Assembly (NCBI GenBank): GCA_025363375.1
Contig: JANYDZ010000625.1
Span: 1 to 21,906, forward strand
Direction: 5' to 3'
Source: Hyphomicrobiales bacterium
GTDB lineage: Bacteria > Pseudomonadota > Alphaproteobacteria > Rhizobiales > Beijerinckiaceae
Length of the DNA: 21,906 bases
The position numbers and the translations under genes are program-made. Under the pieces are notes generated by a model. It ran no database searches. It saw only the letters and a list, made by a program, of their open reading frames with translations, and was not told the DNA's origin. Positions 14,418-21,872 of the stretch are shown piece after piece; position 1 is the first letter of the stretch, and every line of letters starts with the position of its first letter.

Positions 14418-15257
14418 TCAACCCGAATCCGCCTTTTTCAGTTTCGGCGTCCGCACGCGCTTCTTCGTCTGCACGAGGCGGCGCGGCCCGTCCACCAGCC
14501 GCACAATGGCGCCGCGCAAAGTGCGCACATCCTGTTCGGTGAGCGCCATGCGGTGAAAAATGTTGCGCAGATTGCGCTGCATGATCGGACGCTTGGTCTC
14601 CGGCCGGAAGAATCCATTCTTGTCGAGCGCCGCTTCGAAATATTCGAAGAATGAGATCGCCATCTCGCGCGACGCCGGCGGCGAATGCCGAGCCGAGGCG
14701 AACGGCAATACATCGCCCTGCGAGGCCCGGAACCATTCGTAGCCCGTCAGCAGTACCGCCTGCGCCAGATTGAGCGAGGCGTAGGCGGGATTGACGGGAA
14801 ATGTAATGAGCGCATCGGCGATCGCGACTTCGTCATTGTCGAGCCCGGTGCGTTCGGGCCCATAGAGCACGCCGATTCTCTCGCCCGCGGCGATGCGCCC
14901 GGCCGCGCCCGCCATGGCTTCAACCGGCGGCAAAACCGGCTTGCCCTGCCCGCGTTCGCGCGCCGTCGTGGCGTAGACAAAATTGAGATCGGCGATGGCC
15001 GCCTCCACCGAAGGAAACAATTTCGCGCCGTCGAGCAGATGCGAGGCGCCGGAAGCCGCCGAATACGCGGTCTTGCGCATCACGCTTGTGCGCGGCCAAC
15101 CTTCGCGCGGATTGACGAGACGCAAATCCGTCAGGCCGAAATTCGCCATGGCCCGAGCGCACATGCCGATATTGACCGCAAGTTGCGGCCGCACGAGGAT
15201 GACCACCGGGCCACCGGAAATCGCGGGACGTGATTTGTCTGTGCCGGCGCCGACCAT
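14418..15257 (-). CDS. trmJ: tRNA (cytidine/uridine-2'-O-)-methyltransferase TrmJ-type (SPOUT family)
   Basis: This 279-residue SpoU/TrmH-type methyltransferase is expected to 2'-O-methylate a tRNA anticodon-loop nucleotide (position 32 in TrmJ). The three family motifs are clear: PQLAVNIGMCARAMANFG at 24-41, VLYGPERTGLDNDE at 130-143, and NPAYASLNLAQAV at 156-168. Together they form the trefoil-knot S-adenosylmethionine site. A C-terminal helical extension with FFRPETKRPIMQRNLRNIFHRMALTEQDVRTLRG matches the TrmJ C-terminal region, followed by a basic tail. A GGAG box lies 9 nt before the ATG, next to a small inverted repeat (cgtgc/gcacg, 15270-15286) in the leader. I recall trmJ and murI as close neighbours in related bacteria; here about 4.5 kb lies between them. 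Confidence 0.88.
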   Translation of the reverse strand: MVGAGTDKSRPAISGGPVVILVRPQLAVNIGMCARAMANFGLTDLRLVNPREGWPRTSVMRKTAYSAASGASHLLDGAKLFPSVEAAIADLNFVYATTARERGQGKPVLPPVEAMAGAAGRIAAGERIGVLYGPERTGLDNDEVAIADALITFPVNPAYASLNLAQAVLLTGYEWFRASQGDVLPFASARHSPPASREMAISFFEYFEAALDKNGFFRPETKRPIMQRNLRNIFHRMALTEQDVRTLRGAIVRLVDGPRRLVQTKKRVRTPKLKKADSG

Positions 15258-15483
15258 GGCAATCTACTCCGTGCGAAAATTGCACGAGAGCTTTGCAACG
15301 AAGCCTTGCCGCAAAGCAAGCGCTGCGAATTGCAAATTCGGCGGGCGTTCCAACTTGCGCTTTGAAATAGAAACATGGAGCGCCAAAACGCCGCTTGCCA
15401 GCCGCATCCAACTACGCAACTCTGCGCTCAACAAATTTATCCGTCCGGAGAACGCGAATAAAAGACAACACAGGGAGGCAACC
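15258..15483. other. Divergent intergenic region trmJ/soxC
   Basis: These 226 bp lie between divergently transcribed trmJ and soxC and must hold at least one promoter for each. Visible elements are a small inverted repeat in the trmJ leader (15270-15286), a 15-bp palindrome (15326-15340), and a strong ribosome-binding site GGGAGG before the soxC ATG. The region is noticeably AT-richer than the flanking genes. I could not assign a complete sigma-70 promoter. Confidence 0.6.
15326..15340. promoter_or_regulatory. Palindromic putative operator upstream of soxC
   Basis: cgaatt-gca-aattcg is a perfect inverted repeat with 6-bp arms and a 3-bp centre, 143 bp before the soxC start and 69 bp before the trmJ start. 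Part of it belongs to a 14-mer (15324-15337) repeated at 4840-4853. It could bind a dimeric regulator. Which one is not known; SoxR-type ArsR repressors control sox genes in other alphaproteobacteria, but I cannot match this site to a known consensus. Confidence 0.4.
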
Positions 15484-16806
15484 ATGACGAGCCATCGCAC
15501 ACAGCCAACGGTGCAAGAGCCTGAAATCGTCGCCGGCAACGGTCTGCTGCATCGACGCGCCTTGCTGAGACGCGGCTTGACGCTCGCGGGCGCCATGGGC
15601 GCGGGCGGCGCGGGTTCGCTGACGGGCGCCGCCGCCGAACCGCTCGCCGATCCACCCTGGACCCACGAAATCGGCGGCATTATCCCGCCCTATCAGGTCG
15701 CCTCGCGTTTCGAAAAGAATGTCGTGCGCAGCACGGACAATCCCAGGAACGAACCCCGCAATTCGCGCGCCCGAACGCCGCATCACTTGCTCAAGGGCAT
15801 CATCACCCCGAACGGTCTGCATTTCACCATCTGCCATGGCGGCGTGCCGGATATCGATCCCGCCCAGCACAAACTGGTCATCCACGGGCTCGTCAAACGA
15901 CCGTTGGTGTTCACGCTCGACGCGCTCGAACGTTACCCCATGGTCTCGCGTATCGGTTTCGTCGAATGCGGCGGCAACAGCGCGCCTTTGTTTTCAAACG
16001 AGCCGCTGCAGGAAAGCGTGCAGGCAATCCATGGCCTCGCCTCCTGCTCGGAATGGACGGGCGTGCCGCTGGCGGCGTTGCTGGAGGAGGCCGGCGTCGA
16101 TCTGAAAGCCAAATGGATGATCGCGGAGGGCGCGGATTCGCCGCGTCTGTCGCGCAGCGTGCCCCTCTCCAAGGGGCTCGATGACGCGATGGTTGCGCTT
16201 TATCAAAACGGCGAGCGCATCCAGCCGGGACAAGGCTATCCCATGCGCCTTTGGCTGCCCGGTTTCGAGGGCAACATGAACGTCAAATATCTGCGCCGCA
16301 TCAAGATCGCCAACGAGCCGCAGCTCAGCTACTACGAGGCGCGGACCTATTCGCAAATTCTGCCCAACGGTCAGGCCTATCGCTTCTATTTCCTGCAGGA
16401 AGTGAAGTCCTTCATCTCATCGCCCTCGCACGGACAGGCCCTGAAGGAGCCCGGTGTCCACGAGATCACCGGCGTCGCCTATTCCGGCACCGGGCGGATC
16501 GCCAAAGTCATGGTCTCCGCCGATGGCGGGCAAAGCTGGGGACTGGCGGCGCTGCAAGATCCCGTCCTGCCAAAGGCCTTCACGCGATTTCGAATGCCGT
16601 GGCGATGGAACGGCGGGCCCGCCGTGTTGCAGAGCCGCGCCTGGGACGAAGGCGGCAACGTGCAGCCGCTGCGCGAAGCCTTCGTCGCGCAGCGCGGTCA
16701 GACATCGAAACCGCCCTCCGTGCTCGCCTTCCCCAGCCAGCATTTCAATTCGATTACGAGCTGGGCCGTCGGCGCCAATGGAGAGGTGAAACATGTTTAC
16801 GCATGA
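15484..16806 (+). CDS. soxC: SoxC-type sulfite/sulfane dehydrogenase, molybdenum cofactor subunit
   Basis: This 440-residue periplasmic molybdoenzyme is exported by the Tat route: RRALLRRGLTLAGAMGAGGAGSLTGAA (24-50) has paired arginines and a weakly hydrophobic core. The cofactor-binding cysteine is Cys162 in GFVECGGNSAPLF, the sulfite-oxidase fold signature. RIKIANEPQLSYYEARTYSQILPNGQ and the C-terminal dimerisation domain (GVAYSGTGRIAKVMVSADGGQSW, RFRMPWRWNGGPAVLQSRAWDEGGNVQP) agree with SoxC. In the Sox pathway SoxCD oxidises the sulfane sulfur bound to SoxY. The ATG at 15484 follows GGGAGG at good spacing; in-frame upstream starts run through the promoter region and are rejected. The 3' end overlaps the cytochrome gene by 14 nt. 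No soxXYZAB is in the window, so a stand-alone sulfite dehydrogenase role is also possible. Confidence 0.9.
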   Translation: MTSHRTQPTVQEPEIVAGNGLLHRRALLRRGLTLAGAMGAGGAGSLTGAAAEPLADPPWTHEIGGIIPPYQVASRFEKNVVRSTDNPRNEPRNSRARTPHHLLKGIITPNGLHFTICHGGVPDIDPAQHKLVIHGLVKRPLVFTLDALERYPMVSRIGFVECGGNSAPLFSNEPLQESVQAIHGLASCSEWTGVPLAALLEEAGVDLKAKWMIAEGADSPRLSRSVPLSKGLDDAMVALYQNGERIQPGQGYPMRLWLPGFEGNMNVKYLRRIKIANEPQLSYYEARTYSQILPNGQAYRFYFLQEVKSFISSPSHGQALKEPGVHEITGVAYSGTGRIAKVMVSADGGQSWGLAALQDPVLPKAFTRFRMPWRWNGGPAVLQSRAWDEGGNVQPLREAFVAQRGQTSKPPSVLAFPSQHFNSITSWAVGANGEVKHVYA

Positions 16807-17347
16807 TCGCGCGGCGCGCGCCGCAATGCTCTTGCTCTCGCTGACCTGCGGCGCCGCGCTGGCGCAAGCTCCGACTCCGGCGCCCGGCCTCTCGCCTGGC
16901 CTTGGCAAGCCCATTTCGCTCGAGGACCTCGCGCCCTGGGACATCAGCATCATGCCCGACGGAACGGGATTGCCGCCCGGCGGCGGCACGCCCGCGCAGG
17001 GCGCCGCCATCTTCACGGAAAAATGCGCGCTGTGCCACGGCGACAAAGGGCAAGGCGGCATCGCCGGCGCGCTCGTCGGCGGACCGCCGCGCGCTTCACT
17101 CGATGGCGGCAAGACGATCGCCAATTTCTGGCCTTACGCGACGGTGCTGTTCGACTTCACGCGCAGGGCCATGCCCTTCAACGCGCCGGGTTCGCTCAGC
17201 AACACGGAAGTCTATGCGCTCAGCGCCTTCATTCTCGCCGGCAACAAACTCATTGGCGAGAATGAGACGATGGACGCTGCGAGCCTGCCAAAAGTGAAAA
17301 TGCCCAACCGGGACAATTTCATCGTGCGGTTTCCCGAGCGGATTTGA
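16793..17347 (+). CDS. SoxD-like monoheme cytochrome c
   Basis: The protein has 184 residues with an N-terminal signal peptide (MFTHDRAARAAMLLLSLTCGAALA). The mature part has GLGKPISLEDLAPWDISIMPDGTGLPPGGGTPAQG (36-70), very like the N-terminal part of SoxD. The heme site CALCH is at 78-82. FWPYATVLFDFTRRAMPF follows, with Met127 as probable sixth heme ligand, then SLSNTEVYALSAFIL and a tail LPKVKMPNRDNFI. SoxD of the classical SoxCD complex carries two hemes and is about twice as long; no second CxxCH exists here, so this is a one-heme version. It should pass electrons from SoxC to the respiratory chain. Translation is probably coupled to soxC through the 14-nt overlap; GGAGAGGTG precedes the ATG. 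Confidence 0.85.
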   Translation: MFTHDRAARAAMLLLSLTCGAALAQAPTPAPGLSPGLGKPISLEDLAPWDISIMPDGTGLPPGGGTPAQGAAIFTEKCALCHGDKGQGGIAGALVGGPPRASLDGGKTIANFWPYATVLFDFTRRAMPFNAPGSLSNTEVYALSAFILAGNKLIGENETMDAASLPKVKMPNRDNFIVRFPERI

Positions 17348-17399
17348 GGGAGAGGTTCGCGCCGGGAATCGTGACGCTGAGTGGCGACAATCGCGGCAA

Positions 17400-17421
17400 G
17401 CGTTGGACGGGTCGTCCACGC
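17400..17421 (+). terminator. Candidate transcription end hairpin after the sox pair
   Basis: gcg(t)tggac (17400-17408) pairs with gtccacgc (17414-17421) around a 5-nt loop. There are eight base pairs with one bulged T, 53 bp past the cytochrome stop. Only a short T-stretch follows about 12 nt later. It lies in the 185-bp gap before the MFS gene, where I see no other clear element. Confidence 0.35.
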
Positions 17422-17532
17422 GCTCGCCGCGGTTTGGTAAATTGCTCTCGGGCGCCAACAATGCGACAAGCCACGAGATAAAAAGCGCTGGCATGGCGTG
17501 CCGAGCAAAGGCGCGGTATTACTCGCGAAACA

Positions 17533-18768
17533 ATGACCGATTCCGCCCAACCAATCCCCGGCTCGCGCGCCTTCAAGGCGAACGGGCCTTTGATCTGGGG
17601 CCTGACAATTAGCCAGATGATAGGCTGGGGCGCTCTCTATCATTGCTTCCCGGTTTACATGAAGCCGATGCAGCAGGAGCTCGGCTGGTCGGTGACCGAT
17701 CTCAACTGGGCGCTGACCATCGGCCTCGTCACCGCCGATCTTGTCGCCTTTCCCGTTGGCCGCTGGGTCGATGAGCACGGCGGCCGTGTGATCATGACCC
17801 TGGGCGCGGCTCTGGGGGCGGCGATGGTTGGCCTGTGGTCGCAGGTGAACGATCTCGTGTTTTTCTACGCCATCTGGGCGGTCATCGGCCTCGCCATGGC
17901 ATGCTCGCTTGGCAACACGCAATCCGCTGTGGTCGCCGCCAATGTGCGCGATTATCGGCGCGGCATCGCCTATCTCTCGTTCTTCTCATCGCTGGCCTCA
18001 ACCATCGCCATCCCCGCCGCCAGCGTGTTGTTGCTGAACATGGGCTGGCGCCAGGCGCTGATGTTTCAGGCCGCGCTGCAATTCTGCGGCCCGGCGCTCA
18101 TCAACTTTATGGTGATGCGCGGCACGCGCGGCAGCATGAGCGGAGAGGCGCGCAAACGTTCGCCGAATGAGCCATCGCCTGTTCCGGCGGCCATGAAACG
18201 GAGCGCCTTCTGGCTGCTCGCCATCGCCTGCAGCGTTCACTGGTTCACCTCCATGAGCGTCTCGGTGCATATCCTGCCCCTCATGCAAGAGCGCGGCCTG
18301 AGCCTTGAAACAGCCGTTTCGCTGATTGCCCTCAATGGACCAGCGGCGGTGATCGGTCGTCTCGCCATGTTCTATTTCGTGCCCGGCAATTCCGGCCTCG
18401 TCACGGGACGCATCGCTTTTCCCGTCTTCGCGCTTGGCACGCTGATACTGGCGCTCACAAGCGGCGACAGTCTCTGGGGATTCGCCGCCTATTCCTTCAC
18501 TTTCGGCATGGCGGCGGGCGTACTCATGGTGGTGCGCCAGACCAGTGTCGCGGAGATTTTCGGCGTGCGCGGCTATGGCGCGATCACCGGCGCGCTGGCG
18601 AGCGTCGCCATCGTGCCGCGCACAATGTCGCCGGTCGCCATCGCTTTCGCGCGCGACTGGTTCGGCAGCTATGACAACGTCATCTGGATTCTGTTTGGAT
18701 TCACGGTGATCGGCACGATCGCTTTTTATCTGGCGGCGGCGGAGCCGAAGGCGGTGCCCCCGAATTGA
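17533..18768 (+). CDS. MFS transporter
   Basis: This 411-residue polytopic protein has about 12 predicted membrane helices in two halves, separated by a charged cytoplasmic loop near 200-220 (RGTRGSMSGEARKRSPNEP). GRWVDEHGGR after the second helix is the major facilitator motif A (GxxxDxxGxR), which identifies the superfamily. The N-terminus SRAFKANGPLIWGLTISQMIGWGALYHCFPVYMKPMQQELGWS resembles the monocarboxylate/oxalate-formate antiporter-like branch, but the substrate cannot be named. The ribosome-binding site is poor (GCGAAACA before the ATG). It heads a plus-strand run with an SGNH hydrolase, a class II aldolase and a Bug receptor, which suggests uptake or export of a carboxylate-type compound. 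Confidence 0.85.
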   Translation: MTDSAQPIPGSRAFKANGPLIWGLTISQMIGWGALYHCFPVYMKPMQQELGWSVTDLNWALTIGLVTADLVAFPVGRWVDEHGGRVIMTLGAALGAAMVGLWSQVNDLVFFYAIWAVIGLAMACSLGNTQSAVVAANVRDYRRGIAYLSFFSSLASTIAIPAASVLLLNMGWRQALMFQAALQFCGPALINFMVMRGTRGSMSGEARKRSPNEPSPVPAAMKRSAFWLLAIACSVHWFTSMSVSVHILPLMQERGLSLETAVSLIALNGPAAVIGRLAMFYFVPGNSGLVTGRIAFPVFALGTLILALTSGDSLWGFAAYSFTFGMAAGVLMVVRQTSVAEIFGVRGYGAITGALASVAIVPRTMSPVAIAFARDWFGSYDNVIWILFGFTVIGTIAFYLAAAEPKAVPPN

Positions 18769-18823
18769 CAAGACACCCGCGTCCCGCCGACCTTGTCGCT
18801 TTCTTTGCAAGGATACACGCCCC

Positions 18824-19954
18824 ATGCACTGGACCGGAACCTGGACGACCGCCTCCGCCGCTGTCGATGGCGCGGCGTTTGAAAACCGCACGTTGCGCAT
18901 GTGCATGCGCGCCTCCATCGCCGGGAAAACCGCGAGGATACGTCTCTCCAACGCCCATGGAACAGGCCCGATCTCCGTCGCCTCGGCCTCCATCGCACTG
19001 CGCAAAGGCGGCGGCGCCGCCATTCATCAAGACAGTTCGAGAAAACTCACCTTTGGCGGCGAGGCGCACGCCACCGTCGCGGCGGGCGCGTTGATCCTCA
19101 GCGATCCCGTCGAACTCGACCTGCCGGCGCTGGCCGATATCGCCGTCACCCTCTACATGCCCTACCCGACGCAAGAGATTTCGGGTCACAAGGGCGCGCG
19201 CCAGACCAGCTACCTCTCGCCGACAGGCGACTTCAGCGCCGCCGCGGACATGCCCGTCGGCGAACCTGTCGAATCCTGGTATTTCACCACCTGCGTCGAG
19301 GTCGCGACTCCCGCGTCAACGCGCGGAATCGTGGCCCTGGGCGACAGTCTCACAGACGCCAACATCTCGACGCCCGACGCCAACTGCCGCTGGCCCGATC
19401 AGCTCGCCCGCCGCCTCGTCGCGCAGCGCGGGCCGCAGTTTGCCGGTGTGATGAACCAGGGCATCGGCGGCAACCGCATTTGCCACGATGTGCAAGCCGA
19501 CAACGGCCAGAAACGCTTCGACCGCGACGTGCTGGCGCAACCCGGCGCGACACACCTGATCCTGCTGCTCGGCACGAACGATCTGCGCAACCGCCGCGGC
19601 ATCGCCCACCAGGAGGCCAACGCGCCCGCGATGATCGCCGGAATGAAGCAACTCGGGCTGCGCGCCAAGGCCGGTGGGTTGAAGGCTTGTATCGGCACGC
19701 TCCTGCCCTACGAGAACGAAACTTTCGTGCCGGGATGCTGGACTCCGGCGCGCGAAAAAGTGCGCCAGGCCGTCAACGACTGGATCCGCAAGGGCGAAAT
19801 CTTCGACGCGGTCATCGATTTCGACAAGGCGCTGCGCGATCCCGAAAACCCGACCAAACTTTTGCCGAATTGGGATTGCGGCGATCATCTCCACCCCAGC
19901 GACGCCGGCTATCTGCGCATGGGCGACGCGGTCGATCTCAACCTGTTCGATTGA
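18824..19954 (+). CDS. SGNH/GDSL-family hydrolase
   Basis: This 376-residue protein has an N-terminal beta-rich domain (MHWTGTWTTASAAVDGAAFENRTLRM, with RIRLSNAHGTGPISVASASIAL) joined to a GDSL hydrolase domain. Block I is VALGDSLTD with nucleophile Ser175, block II is NQGIGGNRI (211-219), block III is LLGTNDLR with Asn252, and block V is DHLHPSDAGY with Asp354 and His357, so the catalytic set is complete. This two-domain layout is seen in bacterial esterases annotated as GDSL lipases acting on carbohydrate or plant esters. No signal peptide is visible, so a cytoplasmic location is likely unless the start is misplaced. An AAGGA box lies upstream. It follows the MFS gene by 55 bp. Confidence 0.85.
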   Translation: MHWTGTWTTASAAVDGAAFENRTLRMCMRASIAGKTARIRLSNAHGTGPISVASASIALRKGGGAAIHQDSSRKLTFGGEAHATVAAGALILSDPVELDLPALADIAVTLYMPYPTQEISGHKGARQTSYLSPTGDFSAAADMPVGEPVESWYFTTCVEVATPASTRGIVALGDSLTDANISTPDANCRWPDQLARRLVAQRGPQFAGVMNQGIGGNRICHDVQADNGQKRFDRDVLAQPGATHLILLLGTNDLRNRRGIAHQEANAPAMIAGMKQLGLRAKAGGLKACIGTLLPYENETFVPGCWTPAREKVRQAVNDWIRKGEIFDAVIDFDKALRDPENPTKLLPNWDCGDHLHPSDAGYLRMGDAVDLNLFD

Positions 19955-19960
19955 ACGCGC

Positions 19961-20002
19961 CCGAAGCGCGGCTGTCCGAAGCGCGGCTTGCGTCCGCCGC
20001 GC
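19961..20002. repeat. Direct repeat with alternative hairpins between SGNH hydrolase and aldolase genes
   Basis: ccgaagcgcggct occurs at 19961-19973 and 19976-19988 (13 bp, period 15). The gcgcggc part of either copy can pair with gccgcgc at 19996-20002; the nearer pairing gives a 7-bp stem with an 8-nt loop (19981-20002). There is no T-run. It may modulate expression of the downstream aldolase gene or be a simple slippage repeat. Confidence 0.6.
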
Positions 20003-20046
20003 GGCGTGCCAGAATGGCCGCGACAAATCATCCCGCGGGGGAAACC

Positions 20047-20808
20047 ATGCTGAAATCCATCGAGTCGAAGAAGGGCCGCGTGAGCGACGCCGAATGGAAC
20101 GCGCGCTGCGAACTCGCCGCCGCCTATAGGCTCGTCGCGCGCGAGGGCTGGACGCATCTCGTCAACAATCACATATCTTTACGCGTGCCCGGCGCGACGG
20201 ACCAGTTTCTCATCAACCCCTACGGCTTTCTCTACGAACAGATCACGGCTTCGTCGCTGATAAAGATCGACGTCGACGGCAAGATGCTGGAGGAAAGCCC
20301 CTATGAAGTGAACGAAGCGGGCTTTGTCATCCACTCCGCCATCCACATGGCGCGGATGGATCTTCATTGCGTGCTTCACACGCACACCGTTTCGGGTCAA
20401 GCCGTGTCGGCGCTCGACTGCGGACTGCTGCCGCTCAATCAGGGATCGCTGCGCTATTACAAGCGCGTCGCCTATCACGACCACGAGGGCGTATCGCGCG
20501 ATCTCGAGGAGCGCGAGCGCATTGTGAATGACCTCGGGCCGCACAAGGTGATGATTATGCGCAATCACGGCCTGCTGACCGCCGGCGTCAATTGCGGCGA
20601 AGCGTTTCATCTCATGTATCACCTTGAGAAAAGCTGTCGGACGCAGATGCAGGTTCTGGCCTCCAACATGCCCTATTCCATCGCGCCCGAGGAAGTCCTC
20701 GAGAAGAGCGCCCAAACATTTCACAAGGGCAACAAGCCTTTGGGCCAGCGCGACTGGCCGGCGCTGATGGCGCTGGCGGACGAGCTCTATCCTTCGTACA
20801 AAAATTGA
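20047..20808 (+). CDS. Class II aldolase/adducin family protein
   Basis: This 253-residue protein spans the full aldolase II domain. RCELAAAYRLVAREGWTHLVNNHISLRVPG (20-49) is the typical N-terminal helix and strand pair. The metal-binding histidines are visible in VLHTHTVSG (His111 and His113) and MRNHGLLTAG (His174). Members either cleave or decarboxylate sugar phosphates and hydroxy acids with a divalent metal (L-fuculose-phosphate aldolase, 3-oxo-tetronate 4-phosphate decarboxylase) or have unknown roles. The start at 20047 has GGGGGAAACC before it; an ATG at 20014 in frame lacks a ribosome-binding site. The Bug receptor begins 16 bp after its stop, pointing to a shared transcript and possibly related substrates. 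Confidence 0.88.
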   Translation: MLKSIESKKGRVSDAEWNARCELAAAYRLVAREGWTHLVNNHISLRVPGATDQFLINPYGFLYEQITASSLIKIDVDGKMLEESPYEVNEAGFVIHSAIHMARMDLHCVLHTHTVSGQAVSALDCGLLPLNQGSLRYYKRVAYHDHEGVSRDLEERERIVNDLGPHKVMIMRNHGLLTAGVNCGEAFHLMYHLEKSCRTQMQVLASNMPYSIAPEEVLEKSAQTFHKGNKPLGQRDWPALMALADELYPSYKN

Positions 20809-20824
20809 GCGCGGGAAAGCGGCG

Positions 20825-21856
20825 ATGAAAGCGCCCGCGAGTCTCGTTCTTGTCGCTTTTTTCGCCGCGAACGCCGCGCGCGCCGACGCCGTCGAGGATT
20901 TTTACAAGGGCAAAACCATCACCATCGTCGTCGGCATGAACCCGCCAGACCAGCACGACAACGACGCGCGCGCGCTGCAACGGACCATGGGAAAATACAT
21001 CCCCGGAAATCCCGCCGTCGTCGTCCAGAACATGCCCGGCGCGGGCTCGCTCAAAGCCGTGCAATATCTCGCCAACGTCGCGCCGAAGGACGGCCTCGCC
21101 ATGGGCATCGTGCAGCGCGGCACCATGATGATGCCTCTGCTTGGCTATCCCGACGCGGCCTATGATCCGACGAAACTGACCTTTGTAGGCACGCGCGCGC
21201 CGGAGACGACGATCACCGTGCTCTGGCACGAGGCAAAGGTGAAGACCATCGAGCAGGCAACGCGCGACGAGGTCATTCTCGCCTCCGCCGGCGGCGGCGC
21301 CGACAGCAACACCATGCCCTATATCTACAACGAGACGCTCGGCACGAAATTCAAGGTCGTCATCGGCTATGCCGGCGGCGGCGACATGAATCTCGCCATG
21401 GAGCGGCGCGAGGTCGACGGGCGCTCCGGCTGGTCCGTCGGCGCCATGCGCGGCACGCACGAGGATTGGTGGCGGGACAAGCGCGGCAACGTCATCCTGC
21501 AGCACACGTTGCGCAAACACCCGGAAATGCCCGACGTGCCGAACGCGCGCGACCTCGCGAAAACCGACGCCGACCGAGCGCTTCTCGATCTCTTCGCCAT
21601 GCGCGCCGAGATCGGTTTTCCGGTTTTTGCGCCCGGCGGCGTTCCGCCCGAGCGCGCCGCCGCTTTGCGCGACGCCTACATCAGGACGATGAGCGATCCC
21701 GTTTACATCGCCGACGCCAAAGCCATGCAGGCCGAGGTCGCGCCGCTCACCGGCGCGCAAATGGACGCGCTGATCAAGGACATTTACGCGACCCCGCGCG
21801 ACATCGTCGAACGCGCGAAGAATATTCTGCGCGCGCAAGGGGCGGCGCTGAATTGA
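20825..21856 (+). CDS. Bug/TctC-like tripartite tricarboxylate transporter receptor (divergent subfamily)
   Basis: The protein has 343 residues with signal peptide MKAPASLVLVAFFAANAARA and a mature part starting DAVEDFYKGKTITIVVGMNPPDQHD. Its VVQNMPGAGSLKAVQYLANVAPKDGLAMG, LTFVGTRAPETTITVLWHEAKVKTIEQA, FKVVIGYAGGGDMNLAMERREVDG and MSDPVYIADAKAMQAEV align block by block with the variant receptors at 3569 and 5917. It deviates where they have ERGE (here ERRE), YN (here LA) and WHS (here WHE), so it is the most distant of the three. It presumably binds a small organic anion in the periplasm. It follows the class II aldolase by 16 bp and has no permease genes in view; tctA/tctB could lie beyond the right edge. 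Confidence 0.83.
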   Translation: MKAPASLVLVAFFAANAARADAVEDFYKGKTITIVVGMNPPDQHDNDARALQRTMGKYIPGNPAVVVQNMPGAGSLKAVQYLANVAPKDGLAMGIVQRGTMMMPLLGYPDAAYDPTKLTFVGTRAPETTITVLWHEAKVKTIEQATRDEVILASAGGGADSNTMPYIYNETLGTKFKVVIGYAGGGDMNLAMERREVDGRSGWSVGAMRGTHEDWWRDKRGNVILQHTLRKHPEMPDVPNARDLAKTDADRALLDLFAMRAEIGFPVFAPGGVPPERAAALRDAYIRTMSDPVYIADAKAMQAEVAPLTGAQMDALIKDIYATPRDIVERAKNILRAQGAALN

Positions 21857-21872
21857 AACTACGAGCTGGAAC

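Noticed and set aside
15270..15286. cgtgc-7-gcacg inverted repeat in the trmJ leader
   Set aside because: Only 5 bp of stem; it borders the ribosome-binding site but is too short to claim regulation.
14983..15483. In-frame 5' extension of soxC through the intergenic region into trmJ
   Set aside because: The Tat signal peptide and a strong GGGAGG site place the start at 15484; the extension overlaps trmJ on the opposite strand.
16793..17347. Second heme site expected for SoxD
   Set aside because: The whole frame was read for CxxCH; only CALCH at residues 78-82 exists, and no frameshifted continuation with a heme motif follows in 17348-17532.
18901..20046. In-frame 5' extension of the class II aldolase across the SGNH hydrolase
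   Set aside because: The extension is Arg-rich shadow sequence overlapping a complete SGNH hydrolase; the aldolase domain starts just after 20047.
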